Notes: a model not told the origin generated them from the sequence alone. Shown: positions 24,006-32,284, counted from the stretch's first letter. The stretch is 52,810 nt of DNA from Oceanimonas sp052119705 (GCF_052119705.1 NZ_JBGQOP010000023.1:1-52810); one strand, 5' to 3'. A program made the numbers and translations.

Positions 24006-24406
24006 CAGTTCTGGCGTCCGGTTTTCTTCTTGCGATCGAAGGCTTCTTGCAACTCACCGGGCTCAACTAACACACCGGCGGCGTCACTGATTGGGAACAC
24101 AGCCACTAACAGCTCGTCTTCTTCCATGCCGGGCACCCAACGTGACTGCCACACTTTTAAGGTAATGGCTTCTGGCTTGCACTGCGCCCAGTCGTCCACG
24201 GCCCAAGCTTTGGCGTAGTCGGCGTGCGGCCATACAGGGATGCAATCTTCGTCGTCGTCCGAGGTGAGCATCATGCAGCCGTGCTCATCGGTTAAGATCC
24301 ACAGCTGTTCGTGCTCGGCTACTTTGTTCACAAAGTGGTTGTAGCGCTCGTCATCATTGAGTTTTTCTGTGGCCGCTTTATCGGCGTCGGTTAGGGCATA
24401 GCTCAT
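24005..24406 (-). CDS. DUF2750 family protein
   Basis: About 133 residues from ATG 24406, which reads MSYALTDADKAATEKLNDDE, the usual DUF2750 N-terminus; the frame is open further upstream but without support. The middle has a WILTDEHGCMMLTSDDDEDC stretch and a WPHADYA motif. The function is unknown. It is acidic, soluble and coupled to yaiI by TGATG overlap. The 430-bp gap upstream contains a MITE-like element and the aroG promoter. Confidence 0.8.
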   Translation of the reverse strand: MSYALTDADKAATEKLNDDERYNHFVNKVAEHEQLWILTDEHGCMMLTSDDDEDCIPVWPHADYAKAWAVDDWAQCKPEAITLKVWQSRWVPGMEEDELLVAVFPISDAAGVLVEPGELQEAFDRKKKTGRQN

Positions 24407-24557
24407 GTTTTTTCTCTCTATTAATTGATCACGGGAATCTGTCCGCATATTCCCATTGCAAGGCCGCTCTTGTCCAGTTTTGCTATGCGTAGCGGGTGAA
24501 GGAAAAAGGAAACACATAACTCAATAAGCCCGCTAAGGCTTCAAGATCAAAGCCTTC

Positions 24558-24743
24558 TGCAACGAAATCCGCAGCCCTCTGTTTATGACAAGCACGAAAA
24601 TATAGGGATCAGATCTAAAAGAACACCTTAGTAGTAAGGGCCGACACCAGATCAGCAGGAGAGCTCTTACCCATTAAATTTACGATCACTTTTCGAGCTT
24701 ATTTCAGCTTAATTTTTTCGTTGATTTCGCGGATTTCGTTGCA
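24558..24743 (+). repeat. MITE-like foldback element, copy C (186 bp)
   Basis: Perfect 15-bp terminal inverted repeats TGCAACGAAATCCGC (24558-24572) and GCGGATTTCGTTGCA (24729-24743). The interior shares TATAGGGATCAGATCTAAAA and AATTTTTTCG with copies B and D. It contains no ORF. A target-site duplication is not obvious. Confidence 0.85.
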
Positions 24744-24866
24744 AAAATATTCTAGCTCTTTATCTATCTTTCTTCAGAGTGATTATCATTCACAAGCGGA
24801 CTGCGCCAGAAACTGGGTGTTTCTATCTTTAAAGACAAACAATTAGTCGATAGCGCCAATTGAGCG

Positions 24867-24895
24867 TTTACAGTGACTGCCGCTCGGGCTAGATT
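24867..24895 (+). promoter_or_regulatory. Predicted sigma-70 promoter of aroG
   Basis: TTTACA (24867-24872), exactly 17 nt, then TAGATT (24890-24895), about 64 nt upstream of aroG. No convincing TyrR box was found. Confidence 0.6.
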
Positions 24896-24958
24896 AAAAA
24901 CCAGTAAATTTCGACATTTCGGAGCCAAAGGCTCTCAAAATTGTAAGCAGGGTTGCTC

Positions 24959-26014
24959 ATGCATTTTCAAACAGACGATATTCGTATTAATCAAATCAAA
25001 GAACTGTTGCCGCCGATTGCGGTGCTGGAAAAATATCCGGCCACTGCCAAGGCATCTGCCACCGTCTTTGAGGCGCGCCAGGCTATTCATCGTATCTTAG
25101 TTGGCGAAGACGATCGTCTACTGGTGGTGATAGGCCCTTGTTCGATTCATAACGTAGAAGCCGCCATCGAATATGGCAATAAGCTGCAGGTATTACGCGA
25201 GAAGTACGCAGACACGCTAGAAGTAGTGATGCGCGTGTACTTTGAAAAGCCGCGTACTACCGTGGGCTGGAAAGGCTTGATCAACGATCCGCATCTCGAT
25301 AATAGCTGCCAGATAAATGACGGTTTGCGTATTGGTCGTAAATTATTATTAGATCTCAATGACATGGGCATGCCCACCGCCAGCGAATTTCTAGACATGA
25401 TAACGCCACAATATATGGCGGATCTCATGAGCTGGGGCGCTATTGGCGCACGTACCACTGAATCTCAAGTGCACCGCGAGCTGGCTTCTGGCCTGTCTTG
25501 CCCGGTGGGTTTTAAGAATGGCACAGACGGCACCATTAAAGTGGCGGCAGATGCAATAGGTGCTGCCAGTGCGGCGCACCACTTCTTATCGGTGACTAAG
25601 CTTGGCCACTCGGCCATCGTAGAAACTACCGGTAACCCAGATTGCCACATTATTTTGCGCGGTGGCAAAGAGCCCAACTACAGCAGCGATCATGTCAGTG
25701 CCGTATGCGCGGAATTAGACAAAGCCGGTTTGCCACAAAAGATCATGATCGACTTTAGCCACGCCAACAGCAGCAAGCAGTATCAGCGCCAAATGGTGGT
25801 GTCGGACGACGTGAGCGCGCAAATCGCCGGCGGCCAGCAGGCCATTATGGGCGTGATGGTAGAAAGCCACCTAGTGGCCGGCCGTCAAGATTTAGCAGAA
25901 GGTGTTGAGCTCACCTACGGCCAGAGCATTACCGATGCTTGCATCGGCTGGAGCGACACCGAAACCCTGCTGGCGCAATTAGCCGAAGCGGTGAAATCCC
26001 GTCGGCATGGTTGA
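24959..26014 (+). CDS. aroG: 3-deoxy-7-phosphoheptulonate (DAHP) synthase, AroG type
   Basis: A 351-residue type I DAHP synthase (E. coli AroG 350). It condenses phosphoenolpyruvate and erythrose 4-phosphate, the first shikimate-pathway step. It begins MHFQTDDIRINQIKELLPP, very like the AroG N-terminus that forms part of the phenylalanine site. The metal cysteine lies in GPCSIH, and IGARTTESQVHRELAS and DFSHANSSK are present. ATG 24959 follows CAGGG at 6 nt; an in-frame TTG at 24953 is less likely. Of the three feedback classes it looks closest to the Phe-sensitive one, which is inference. Confidence 0.92.
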   Translation: MHFQTDDIRINQIKELLPPIAVLEKYPATAKASATVFEARQAIHRILVGEDDRLLVVIGPCSIHNVEAAIEYGNKLQVLREKYADTLEVVMRVYFEKPRTTVGWKGLINDPHLDNSCQINDGLRIGRKLLLDLNDMGMPTASEFLDMITPQYMADLMSWGAIGARTTESQVHRELASGLSCPVGFKNGTDGTIKVAADAIGAASAAHHFLSVTKLGHSAIVETTGNPDCHIILRGGKEPNYSSDHVSAVCAELDKAGLPQKIMIDFSHANSSKQYQRQMVVSDDVSAQIAGGQQAIMGVMVESHLVAGRQDLAEGVELTYGQSITDACIGWSDTETLLAQLAEAVKSRRHG

Positions 26015-26056
26015 TTAAAGCGGTAAGCCAGAAGCGTTAAGCTGGAAGAAAAAACT

Positions 26057-26086
26057 AAAAAAGGAGCTGAAAAGCTCCTTTTTTTG
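26057..26086 (+). terminator. Terminator after aroG
   Basis: AAAAAAGGAGCT, a GAA loop, and AAGCTCC followed by seven T residues. It may also serve the convergent EamA gene. Confidence 0.88.
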
Positions 26087-26116
26087 TGGGAAGCATAAGC
26101 TCATCAAAACATCAGT

Positions 26117-27037
26117 CTAACGAACAGAAAAACCACCTTTAAGCCTATCTCCGACACGCACGAATTTAGTCACACTGTGAGGCACGGGGCCTTGGTACAG
26201 CACTAGACCAATGCCGATCAGAAAGGCACCACAGGATATCCACTGGGCGATAGAGAGTTGTTCGCCGTAGATAAGGTAACCGCTGACTAGCGCGAACACC
26301 GACACTAGTAGAGTAAGCGGTGCCATCTGGCTCATTGGATAGCGCAGCAGCATCTTGTTCCATACCCAGTAACCGAACAAGGTGGTGGGGTAAGCCTGAA
26401 ACAGTACCGAAATCCAAGCATTGGTATTCCATTGCTGATAGGTAATTTCGAGGATTTCGACGCCATTAAGCAGCACACTCAAACCGATCAATGGCAAGGG
26501 GGCGAATAACATACCCCATATATTGAAAGCGAAGGCCGAACGGGTACCCGACTGACGCACTATCACTCCGGCAAGCGGCCAACAGAGCGCGGAAATAAGG
26601 ATTAGGATAGTGCCCGCTAGGGTTACGTTACCGTTGGTGTACATAATAGAGACCAGCAGCCCCGCCAACGCGATAGTGATGCCAAGCCACATGCGACCAG
26701 AAATAATCTCTTTGTAAAACAGTACGCCGACCAACACAGTGGTCAAGACATCGAGTTGTAGTAACACCGACGCCATGCCTGATGACAGGCCAAAGCTGAT
26801 CGAACTCGACGCCATGCCCCAGATTCCGGTACCAAATACCAAGCCATAAGCGAGTAAATAGCGCCAAGGCACATTGGGCCTGCGAATAAAAAAAATAATA
26901 GGGAAAGTTGCGCAGAAAAAGCGCGCCGCCGCAATCAACAGGGGATCCATCTCGGTCACGCCGAGCTTGATCATCGAAAAGTTGAAGCCCCAAATGGCCA
27001 TCACCAAAATGATGAGTAATAAATCCCGACCTTTCAT
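26117..27037 (-). CDS. DMT-superfamily EamA exporter
   Basis: A 306-residue membrane protein with about ten hydrophobic helices in two EamA halves; the first starts LLLIILVMAIWGFNF and the second near residue 145. It probably exports amino acids or related metabolites. The start ATG 27037 follows AGGAGCGGAGCGA. It is divergent from a MocR-type regulator, and the 104-bp gap has matched repeat sites. This strongly suggests regulation by that protein, an arrangement known for several MocR-exporter pairs. Confidence 0.88.
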   Translation of the reverse strand: MKGRDLLLIILVMAIWGFNFSMIKLGVTEMDPLLIAAARFFCATFPIIFFIRRPNVPWRYLLAYGLVFGTGIWGMASSSISFGLSSGMASVLLQLDVLTTVLVGVLFYKEIISGRMWLGITIALAGLLVSIMYTNGNVTLAGTILILISALCWPLAGVIVRQSGTRSAFAFNIWGMLFAPLPLIGLSVLLNGVEILEITYQQWNTNAWISVLFQAYPTTLFGYWVWNKMLLRYPMSQMAPLTLLVSVFALVSGYLIYGEQLSIAQWISCGAFLIGIGLVLYQGPVPHSVTKFVRVGDRLKGGFSVR

Positions 27038-27050
27038 TCGCTCCGCTCCT

Positions 27051-27137
27051 TGTATCTGTATGAGATAGCTCAGTATCGCTTGCGAGTAGAAGACGGTACA
27101 GATACAGTTTATTGGAAATTAATGGGTACAGATGGAG
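27051..27137. promoter_or_regulatory. Candidate MocR operator sites in the divergent promoter region
   Basis: TGTATCTGTAT (27051-27061) is the inverse of ATACAGATACA, which recurs as TACAGATACAG (27097-27107) and, degenerate, as TACAGATGGAG (27127-27137). MocR proteins commonly bind direct and inverted repeats of this kind between divergent genes. Confidence 0.65.
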
Positions 27138-27141
27138 TGGC

Positions 27142-28539
27142 ATGGCCAAATATAAACAGTTGGCAGAGAAATTTATCAAGGATATTCACACGGGTAAACT
27201 TAGCCCTGGCGATCGTCTGCTGTCGCTCAGGCTATTTGCCCAGCAGCACGGGGTGAGTATGTCCACCGCCGTCAGTTGTTACGCCGAGTTGGCATCTCTC
27301 GGCTGGCTAATATCGCGCCCGAAGGCCGGGTTTTTCGTCGCGCCTAAACGGCTGGTTGCCAAGCCTCCCGAGTGGACAGCATTTGAAAGTCGGCTTTCCA
27401 GCCCTTCAGGTCAACATCGCCATACCTCGACATTGGAAGGCCCCTTAGGCACCGCGCGCCTGTCTCTGGAAAAGACCAGCCAAAGCGCTCTGGAGAGTAG
27501 CTTTCGGCGAGCGATGAAACGCGCCTCTGCGCGCTTGAGCAGTTATCCAGTACCACAAGGCGAAGCCTCACTGCGCACCGCTCTGGCTAAGCACTTCAGC
27601 CAGTGTGGCTTTGCGCTCAATGCTGATGAGCTGGTTATCACCCATGGTTGCATGGATGCGGTGAAAACCGCGCTCGAAGTCTGTACCCAACCCGGTGACG
27701 CTGTGGCCATCAGCTCGCCTTGTTACAATGGTTTACTGGATTTACTGTCTCAGTTGTCATTGCGTATCGTGGAAATTCCTTCATTAGAGGAAGGGATCGA
27801 TCTGGATCAGCTGGAGCACCACTTGCAGCTCGGTAACGTGCAGGCAGGCCTGTTTTGTACCACCCACATGAACCCTCACGGGCTCACTATGTCTGTGCCA
27901 CAAAAACAAAGACTGGCGCAGCTGGCCAACCATTATCGAGTGCCGGTTATTGAAGATGATGTCTATCTCGAACTGGCTCACCATCAGCATCACCACCAGC
28001 AGCATGTGCCGCTGCCGGCCGCTTATCATGACGAGGGAGGCTTCGTTATCTGGTGCGGATCTGTGTCCAAGACGCTGTCGCCCAGCTATCGCCTAGGCTG
28101 GTGTCGCCCTGGACGATACTTCCAGTCTGTTGTGCAACGGGCGTTGGGAGTGCCTACCCTGATGCAGCTCGCGCTGGCCGATTTTATTGAGGCCGGCGCC
28201 TATGCTAAGCATCTCAAACGCACTCGTTATCGGCTGGCCGAACATAAACAGCATTATCTCGACTATCTTGTTCAACATTTGCCTGCGGGTAGCCGTATTT
28301 CCCAGCCGGATGGCGGTCTGGTGCTGTGGCTCCAAATACCGGGGCTGGATGCGGGGGCAATAGGCGCAGTGGCAGAGCGGAGAGGGCTAGATATCCGCGT
28401 CGGCGGGCTGTTTACCGCCTCGGACCGTTATCAAGACTGCCTGCGCATCAACATCGGTTTTCCGTTTAGTGCTCCGGTACAGCGGGAGCTGCAGACGCTG
28501 ATTGAGCTGGTCAGTATGGTGCCACCGCCTCAGGAATGA
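27142..28539 (+). CDS. MocR-family regulator (GntR wHTH fused to aminotransferase-like domain)
   Basis: About 465 residues from ATG 27142. The first 70 or so form a GntR winged helix (KYKQLAEKFIKDIHTGKLSPGDRL, with the DNA-contact region SMSTAVSCYAELASLGWL). The rest is a fold-type I aminotransferase-like domain, with the PLP lysine in CGSVSKTLSPSYRLGW and EDDVYLEL before it. It most likely controls the divergent EamA gene in response to PLP or an amino compound. An upstream TTG at 27112 would add 10 residues; GGAG before the ATG and family N-termini favour the ATG. Confidence 0.88.
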   Translation: MAKYKQLAEKFIKDIHTGKLSPGDRLLSLRLFAQQHGVSMSTAVSCYAELASLGWLISRPKAGFFVAPKRLVAKPPEWTAFESRLSSPSGQHRHTSTLEGPLGTARLSLEKTSQSALESSFRRAMKRASARLSSYPVPQGEASLRTALAKHFSQCGFALNADELVITHGCMDAVKTALEVCTQPGDAVAISSPCYNGLLDLLSQLSLRIVEIPSLEEGIDLDQLEHHLQLGNVQAGLFCTTHMNPHGLTMSVPQKQRLAQLANHYRVPVIEDDVYLELAHHQHHHQQHVPLPAAYHDEGGFVIWCGSVSKTLSPSYRLGWCRPGRYFQSVVQRALGVPTLMQLALADFIEAGAYAKHLKRTRYRLAEHKQHYLDYLVQHLPAGSRISQPDGGLVLWLQIPGLDAGAIGAVAERRGLDIRVGGLFTASDRYQDCLRINIGFPFSAPVQRELQTLIELVSMVPPPQE

Positions 28540-28712
28540 GACTGCAGAAACATGAATGAGGCTCTACAAAAAAATAATTTAATAATAATTTCTCTGTCAC
28601 TGATTAATATACAAAAAGGTAATTTTCTATTAGCAACTTTAATACTGATAAATAAATCCATTAGTATTTAAATTTTATATATTTTATTAAAATTACAGAG
28701 GAATCATCTGTA
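28540..28712. other. Very AT-rich gap between mocR and tetR
   Basis: From about 28560 to 28710 the sequence is dominated by A and T (for example TTAATAATAATTTCTC), in sharp contrast to flanking genes. No gene, hairpin terminator or repeat was recognised. The two flanking genes are convergent. Confidence 0.6.
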
Positions 28713-29252
28713 TTATTTAACTAAGGCTTTTATGCTTAATCTATAAGCTTCTTCATGCTCAGTTATTTGTCCAAATTCTGCTCTAACAATCATGCCTTCT
28801 AAGAAGGTAAGAATCGCCTCGGTTTTAACTGCTCGGCGGGTATCTGCAGGCTCGAACAAAGAAAGCAGCAGCAACTTTAACCAGGCTTTATGTTGCAGCG
28901 CTTGTTTCGCCAAGGCGTCATCTTGGCTTTTGAATTCGGCCAGCGCATGCATAAACATGCAGCCTTTAAAATTTTTGCTGCGAAACCAAGCAAAGTGCCA
29001 ATCCAGCAGTGCATCTAAGCGCTCGTCGACACTGGCAGCGCTGGCGAAAATCGGAGTGAGCTGTGTTTCGAAGTATTGATGTCTGCGGGCGAGCACGGCC
29101 TCGATTAAGTTATTTTTTGAACCAAAATGCCGGTACATAGAGGTCTTAGATACCTGCGCCTGATCTCGGATCAAATCGACACCCACAGCGGTATAGCCAA
29201 GCTCATTAAACAGCGACTCTGCTACATCCAAAATATGCTCTTTTATGCTCAT
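28713..29252 (-). CDS. TetR/AcrR-family regulator
   Basis: A 179-residue repressor-type protein. An N-terminal TetR helix-turn-helix (IRDQAQVSKTSMYRHFGSKNNLIEAVL, about 27-53) is followed by an all-helical ligand domain. ATG 29252 (MSIKEHILDVAESLF) follows GGAG at 5 nt. A longer open frame from 29378 would place operator DNA within the gene. Three palindromes just upstream fit autoregulation together with control of the divergent HPP gene. The ligand is unknown. Confidence 0.88.
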   Translation of the reverse strand: MSIKEHILDVAESLFNELGYTAVGVDLIRDQAQVSKTSMYRHFGSKNNLIEAVLARRHQYFETQLTPIFASAASVDERLDALLDWHFAWFRSKNFKGCMFMHALAEFKSQDDALAKQALQHKAWLKLLLLSLFEPADTRRAVKTEAILTFLEGMIVRAEFGQITEHEEAYRLSIKALVK

Positions 29253-29289
29253 TGCTGCTCCGCGAGTAAATTTAGGTATTGCTTCTTTA

Positions 29290-29358
29290 GGTACAGATCT
29301 GTACCTTTTGCTTTGTGTACAGGTCTGTACCATTGACATCTTGAGTACAGATCTGTAC
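29290..29358. promoter_or_regulatory. Three TetR-type operator palindromes
   Basis: GTACAGATCTGTAC at 29291-29304 and 29345-29358 (both perfect 14-bp palindromes) and GTACAGGTCTGTAC at 29317-29330 (one mismatch). Centre spacings are 26 and 28 bp. They sit between the divergent tetR and HPP genes. Confidence 0.88.
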
Positions 29359-29413
29359 GGGCAGTGTAACACAGGCAAACCAGCGGGTTTGATGGCTAAT
29401 TAAGGGATTAAAA

Positions 29414-29941
29414 ATGAAAAGACTACAAGGTGGCGGCACGTTACCGCCCAAACCAACCCTGACTCAATTGCTCAAGGGATTAGTCGGTAGCGCGCTTGGC
29501 ATATTGACGATTTGCATCTTGAGTCAGTCAACCGGCGTGCCTTGGCTGATGGCGCCTTTTGGTGCGACTTGTGTACTGTTATTTGCGGTGCCGACTTCAC
29601 CATTAGCTCAGCCACGTAACGTGATCGGGGGGCATTTGATCAGCGCGACGGTAGGGCTGATTGCGCTATATGGCTTCGGTGATTCCATTATTGTTATAGC
29701 GCTAGCGGTCGGTATTGCCACTCTGTTGATGCAGTATTTTAGAGCCGTACATCCGCCAGCAGGCGCTAATCCTCTGGTGATTATTCTAGCGGGGCAGGGC
29801 TTGGTAGGATTTGATTATCTGTTCACACCTGTGCTCGTCGGCAGTATCACCTTGGTGGCGATTGCAGCTGTGGTGAATAATTACGGTGCAGAGGGAAAGT
29901 GGCCTGTTTACTGGCACGGCGTTGGCCGGCAGAAAGATTAA
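29414..29941 (+). CDS. HPP-family integral membrane protein
   Basis: A 175-residue protein with about four to five hydrophobic helices and the signature VHPPAGANP (about 115-123) that defines the HPP family. Some plant and cyanobacterial members take part in nitrite transport; for bacterial stand-alone members the substrate is unknown. The start is ATG 29414. Being divergent from tetR with shared operators, it is likely repressed by that regulator until an inducer appears. Confidence 0.85.
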   Translation: MKRLQGGGTLPPKPTLTQLLKGLVGSALGILTICILSQSTGVPWLMAPFGATCVLLFAVPTSPLAQPRNVIGGHLISATVGLIALYGFGDSIIVIALAVGIATLLMQYFRAVHPPAGANPLVIILAGQGLVGFDYLFTPVLVGSITLVAIAAVVNNYGAEGKWPVYWHGVGRQKD

Positions 29942-30006
29942 GGAAGACGGCTGAAAAGATCGCTGTCAGCGGTAAGCTATCAGCCGTCAGAAAAACACTA
30001 AAAACA

Positions 30007-30036
30007 CAAAAGGAGCCTCGCGGCTCCTTTTTATTT
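30007..30036. terminator. Bidirectional terminator
   Basis: AAAAGGAGCC, a TCGC loop, and GGCTCCTTTTT with a further T run. It lies between the convergent HPP and lipA genes. Confidence 0.85.
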
Positions 30037-30060
30037 TTGGCAGTTATCAAGCTTATCGGC

Positions 30061-30119
30061 GTAAAGCGTTAGACGTAAGGCTTGTTTCACACCTCACCCC
30101 TCACACTTTACCCCTCACA
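30061..30119. repeat. Heptad-repeat hairpin after lipA
   Basis: GTAAAGC, GTTAGAC and GTAAGGC (30061-30081) face CCTCACC, CCTCACA, CTTTACC and CCTCACA (30092-30119). The array ends 2 bp from the lipA stop. Confidence 0.85.
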
Positions 30120-30121
30120 AA

Positions 30122-31087
30122 CTATTTAACTTCCATGCCTTGTGCTTGCAGGTCGGCGTGGTAAGACGAGCGTACCAGCGGGCCGCTTGCTGCGTGTTCA
30201 AAGCCTAGGTTGTCGGCAATGTCTTTTAGCTCGGCAAACTCTGCAGGCGTTACGTAGCGCTTTACTGGCAGGTGATGGCGGCTTGGCTGTAGGTATTGGC
30301 CTAAGGTCAGCATCTGCACGTTGTGGGTGCGCAAGTCTTTCAGCACTTCAACGATTTCTTCGTTGGTTTCGCCTAAGCCCATCATCAGACCAGACTTAGT
30401 GGTCACCTGCGGGTGCATTTCTTTAAAGCGACGCAGTAATTCTAATGACCACTTATAGTCGGCACCCGGGCGGGCCATACGATACAGGCGCGGCGCGGTT
30501 TCGAGATTGTGGTTGAATACGTCGGGCGGCGTGTCTTTAAAGATTTCTAATGCCGTGTCCATGCGACCCCGAAAATCGGGGGTTAAGATCTCGATCTTGG
30601 TATTCGGGCTTTGCTCACGAATGGCTTTAATGCAATCCACAAAATGCTGAGCACCGCCGTCACGCAAGTCGTCGCGGTCAACGGAAGTGATCACCACGTA
30701 TTTAAGAGCCAGCTCTTTGATGGTCTTGGCCAGCTTGGCCGGCTCGTCTGGGTTTATCGCCAGTGGGCGCCCATGGGCCACGTCACAGAATGGACAACGA
30801 CGAGTACAAATGGCACCTAAAATCATGAAGGTGGCAGTACCGTGGTTAAAGCATTCGGACAAGTTAGGGCAAGACGCTTCTTCACACACTGAGTGCAAGT
30901 CGTTCTTGCGCATGATGCTTTTTAATTCCTGAATACGCTGACTGCTAGGAGGAAGTTTGATCTTCATCCAGTCCGGCTTACGTAACACTTCTTCGTCAGG
31001 CGAAGGCATGTATTTAACTGGGATCAGCGCCATTTTGTCGGCATCACGTAATTTTACGCCGGCTTCGACGCGCACAGGTTTGTTCAT
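30122..31087 (-). CDS. lipA: Lipoyl synthase
   Basis: A 321-residue radical SAM enzyme (E. coli LipA 321). It inserts two sulfurs into octanoyl-protein to form lipoyl cofactors. The auxiliary cluster cysteines are C68, C73 and C79 (CEEASCPNLSEC) and the radical SAM cysteines C94, C98 and C101 (CTRRCPFC). The C-terminal serine ligand lies in VRSSYHAD. The start ATG overlaps the lipB stop as ATGA. It is the last gene of the ybeD-lipB-lipA unit. Confidence 0.98.
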   Translation of the reverse strand: MNKPVRVEAGVKLRDADKMALIPVKYMPSPDEEVLRKPDWMKIKLPPSSQRIQELKSIMRKNDLHSVCEEASCPNLSECFNHGTATFMILGAICTRRCPFCDVAHGRPLAINPDEPAKLAKTIKELALKYVVITSVDRDDLRDGGAQHFVDCIKAIREQSPNTKIEILTPDFRGRMDTALEIFKDTPPDVFNHNLETAPRLYRMARPGADYKWSLELLRRFKEMHPQVTTKSGLMMGLGETNEEIVEVLKDLRTHNVQMLTLGQYLQPSRHHLPVKRYVTPAEFAELKDIADNLGFEHAASGPLVRSSYHADLQAQGMEVK

Positions 31088-31752
31088 AATTTGAGCTTCT
31101 CTGTTGTGTAATACAGATGTGGATAGCCGAGCTGTTCTGCCAGCTTGGGTATGAGTTGAGACTGAGCTTCGCCAATCGTTTGCGGGCCGCCTAAAGGTGC
31201 CGTCATGGTCATGGGTAAGCCTGCGTAACCACAGGGATTAATACGCAAGAAAGGCGTTAGGTCCATGTTGACGTTGAGCGCTAAGCCATGAAAAGAACAA
31301 CCACGGCGCACGCGCAAGCCCAACGAGGCAATTTTGTGCTCTATGGCCACGGCGTCTTTTACATAAACGCCCGGTGCATCAGGCTTGGCATAGGCTTGAA
31401 TATCATAGCGGGCCAGCAACTCAACGATAGAGACTTCCATGCTGGTGACCAGATGGCGCACGCCGAGCTTCTTACGGCGCACATCTAACAGCAAATAGAC
31501 GATCAACTGACCCGGACCATGATAAGTCACTTGGCCGCCGCGATCGCTTTTCACCAAGGGAATATCCCCTAGATTAAGAATATGCTCGGGCTTGCCGGCT
31601 TGACCCTGAGTGAACACAGGCGGATGTTCGACCAGCCAAAGTTCGTCTTGGGTCTCTGGGCCGCGCTGGTTGGTAAAGTCTTGCATGGCATGCCATACAT
31701 CCTCATAAGAGGCTTCACCCCAGTGCCGTATTGTGAGTTGATCTTGTGCCAC
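31084..31752 (-). CDS. lipB: Octanoyl-[acyl-carrier-protein]:protein N-octanoyltransferase
   Basis: A 222-residue enzyme from GTG 31752. It moves octanoyl from ACP to lipoyl domains, giving the substrate for LipA. RGGQVTYHGPGQL and GCSFHGLALNV are family motifs, and the catalytic cysteine lies in INPCGYAGL. GTG 31752 has AGGA 8 nt upstream, and the protein then begins close to the family N-terminus. The longer frame from TTG 31803 has no ribosome site. It follows ybeD in the same direction. Confidence 0.93.
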   Translation of the reverse strand: MAQDQLTIRHWGEASYEDVWHAMQDFTNQRGPETQDELWLVEHPPVFTQGQAGKPEHILNLGDIPLVKSDRGGQVTYHGPGQLIVYLLLDVRRKKLGVRHLVTSMEVSIVELLARYDIQAYAKPDAPGVYVKDAVAIEHKIASLGLRVRRGCSFHGLALNVNMDLTPFLRINPCGYAGLPMTMTAPLGGPQTIGEAQSQLIPKLAEQLGYPHLYYTTEKLKL

Positions 31753-31807
31753 TGTGCTTGTCCTAACTCTCTGTTGTGCGTGCCCTAGGTCACTCAGGGG
31801 CAAAGGC

Positions 31808-32083
31808 TTAGAGTACGTATTTAACCAGCTCTAGTTCACCCAGTTTGAGATAGAGAGTTTCTATGTGCTCTTTACTGGTGACGGTGACCGATACCGATAC
31901 CGCATGGTAGTTACCCTTGCTGCTAGGCTTTACCGTTGGGCTGTAATCGCCAGGTGCGTGCAGCTGTAACACTTCGACTACCATATCGGGCAGTTGCGGG
32001 TCGGCCAAGCCTAAAATCTTGAAGGGAAATTGGCAGGGAAAGTCTAAGTATTCATCAAATTTGGTGTTTAATTGGCTCGTCAT
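31808..32083 (-). CDS. ybeD: DUF493 protein YbeD
   Basis: A 91-residue protein (E. coli YbeD 87) with an ACT-like ferredoxin fold, containing FPCQFPFKILG near residue 15 and the VSVTVTSKEHIETLYLKLG tail. The family precedes lipB in many gammaproteobacteria and is called a lipoate regulatory protein on that basis. The mechanism is unknown. The ATG start follows AAAGGTTG. It is the first gene of the ybeD-lipB-lipA unit. Confidence 0.93.
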   Translation of the reverse strand: MTSQLNTKFDEYLDFPCQFPFKILGLADPQLPDMVVEVLQLHAPGDYSPTVKPSSKGNYHAVSVSVTVTSKEHIETLYLKLGELELVKYVL

Positions 32084-32129
32084 AACAACCTTTACAGCGT
32101 GCGTTGATAAGGGGGGTGATAAAGACCTT

Positions 32130-32157
32130 AGTCACATTTATAACCCAAGTCACATTT
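32130..32157 (-). promoter_or_regulatory. Direct repeat in the ybeD-lipBA promoter region
   Basis: AAATGTGACT (minus strand) occurs twice, at 32130-32139 and 32148-32157, 18 bp apart, 47 to 74 bp upstream of ybeD. It is a candidate regulator site or -35 region; no known consensus was matched. Confidence 0.35.
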
Positions 32158-32230
32158 TTACCATAAAACGCTGGCTTCTTAAACCGACAACTTATGTGGT
32201 CTCTGGCTGGCTCCATTACATCGAGCCCAT

Positions 32231-32259
32231 AAAAAAGCCGAAAGGTGGAGCTTTCGGCT
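32231..32259 (-). terminator. Terminator of dacA
   Basis: AGCCGAAAG, a CTCCAC loop, CTTTCGGCT and a run of T residues on the minus strand, 26 nt after the dacA stop. It separates the envelope operon from ybeD-lipBA. Confidence 0.92.
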
Positions 32260-32284
32260 GTCATTTATTATTTAAAGGCGGCGC

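Noticed and set aside
24780..24958. TyrR box upstream of aroG
   Set aside because: No TGTAAA-N6-TTTACA palindrome was found.
26628..27179. 183-codon minus-strand ORF overlapping the EamA gene
   Set aside because: Out-of-frame shadow across the EamA gene and the divergent promoter region.
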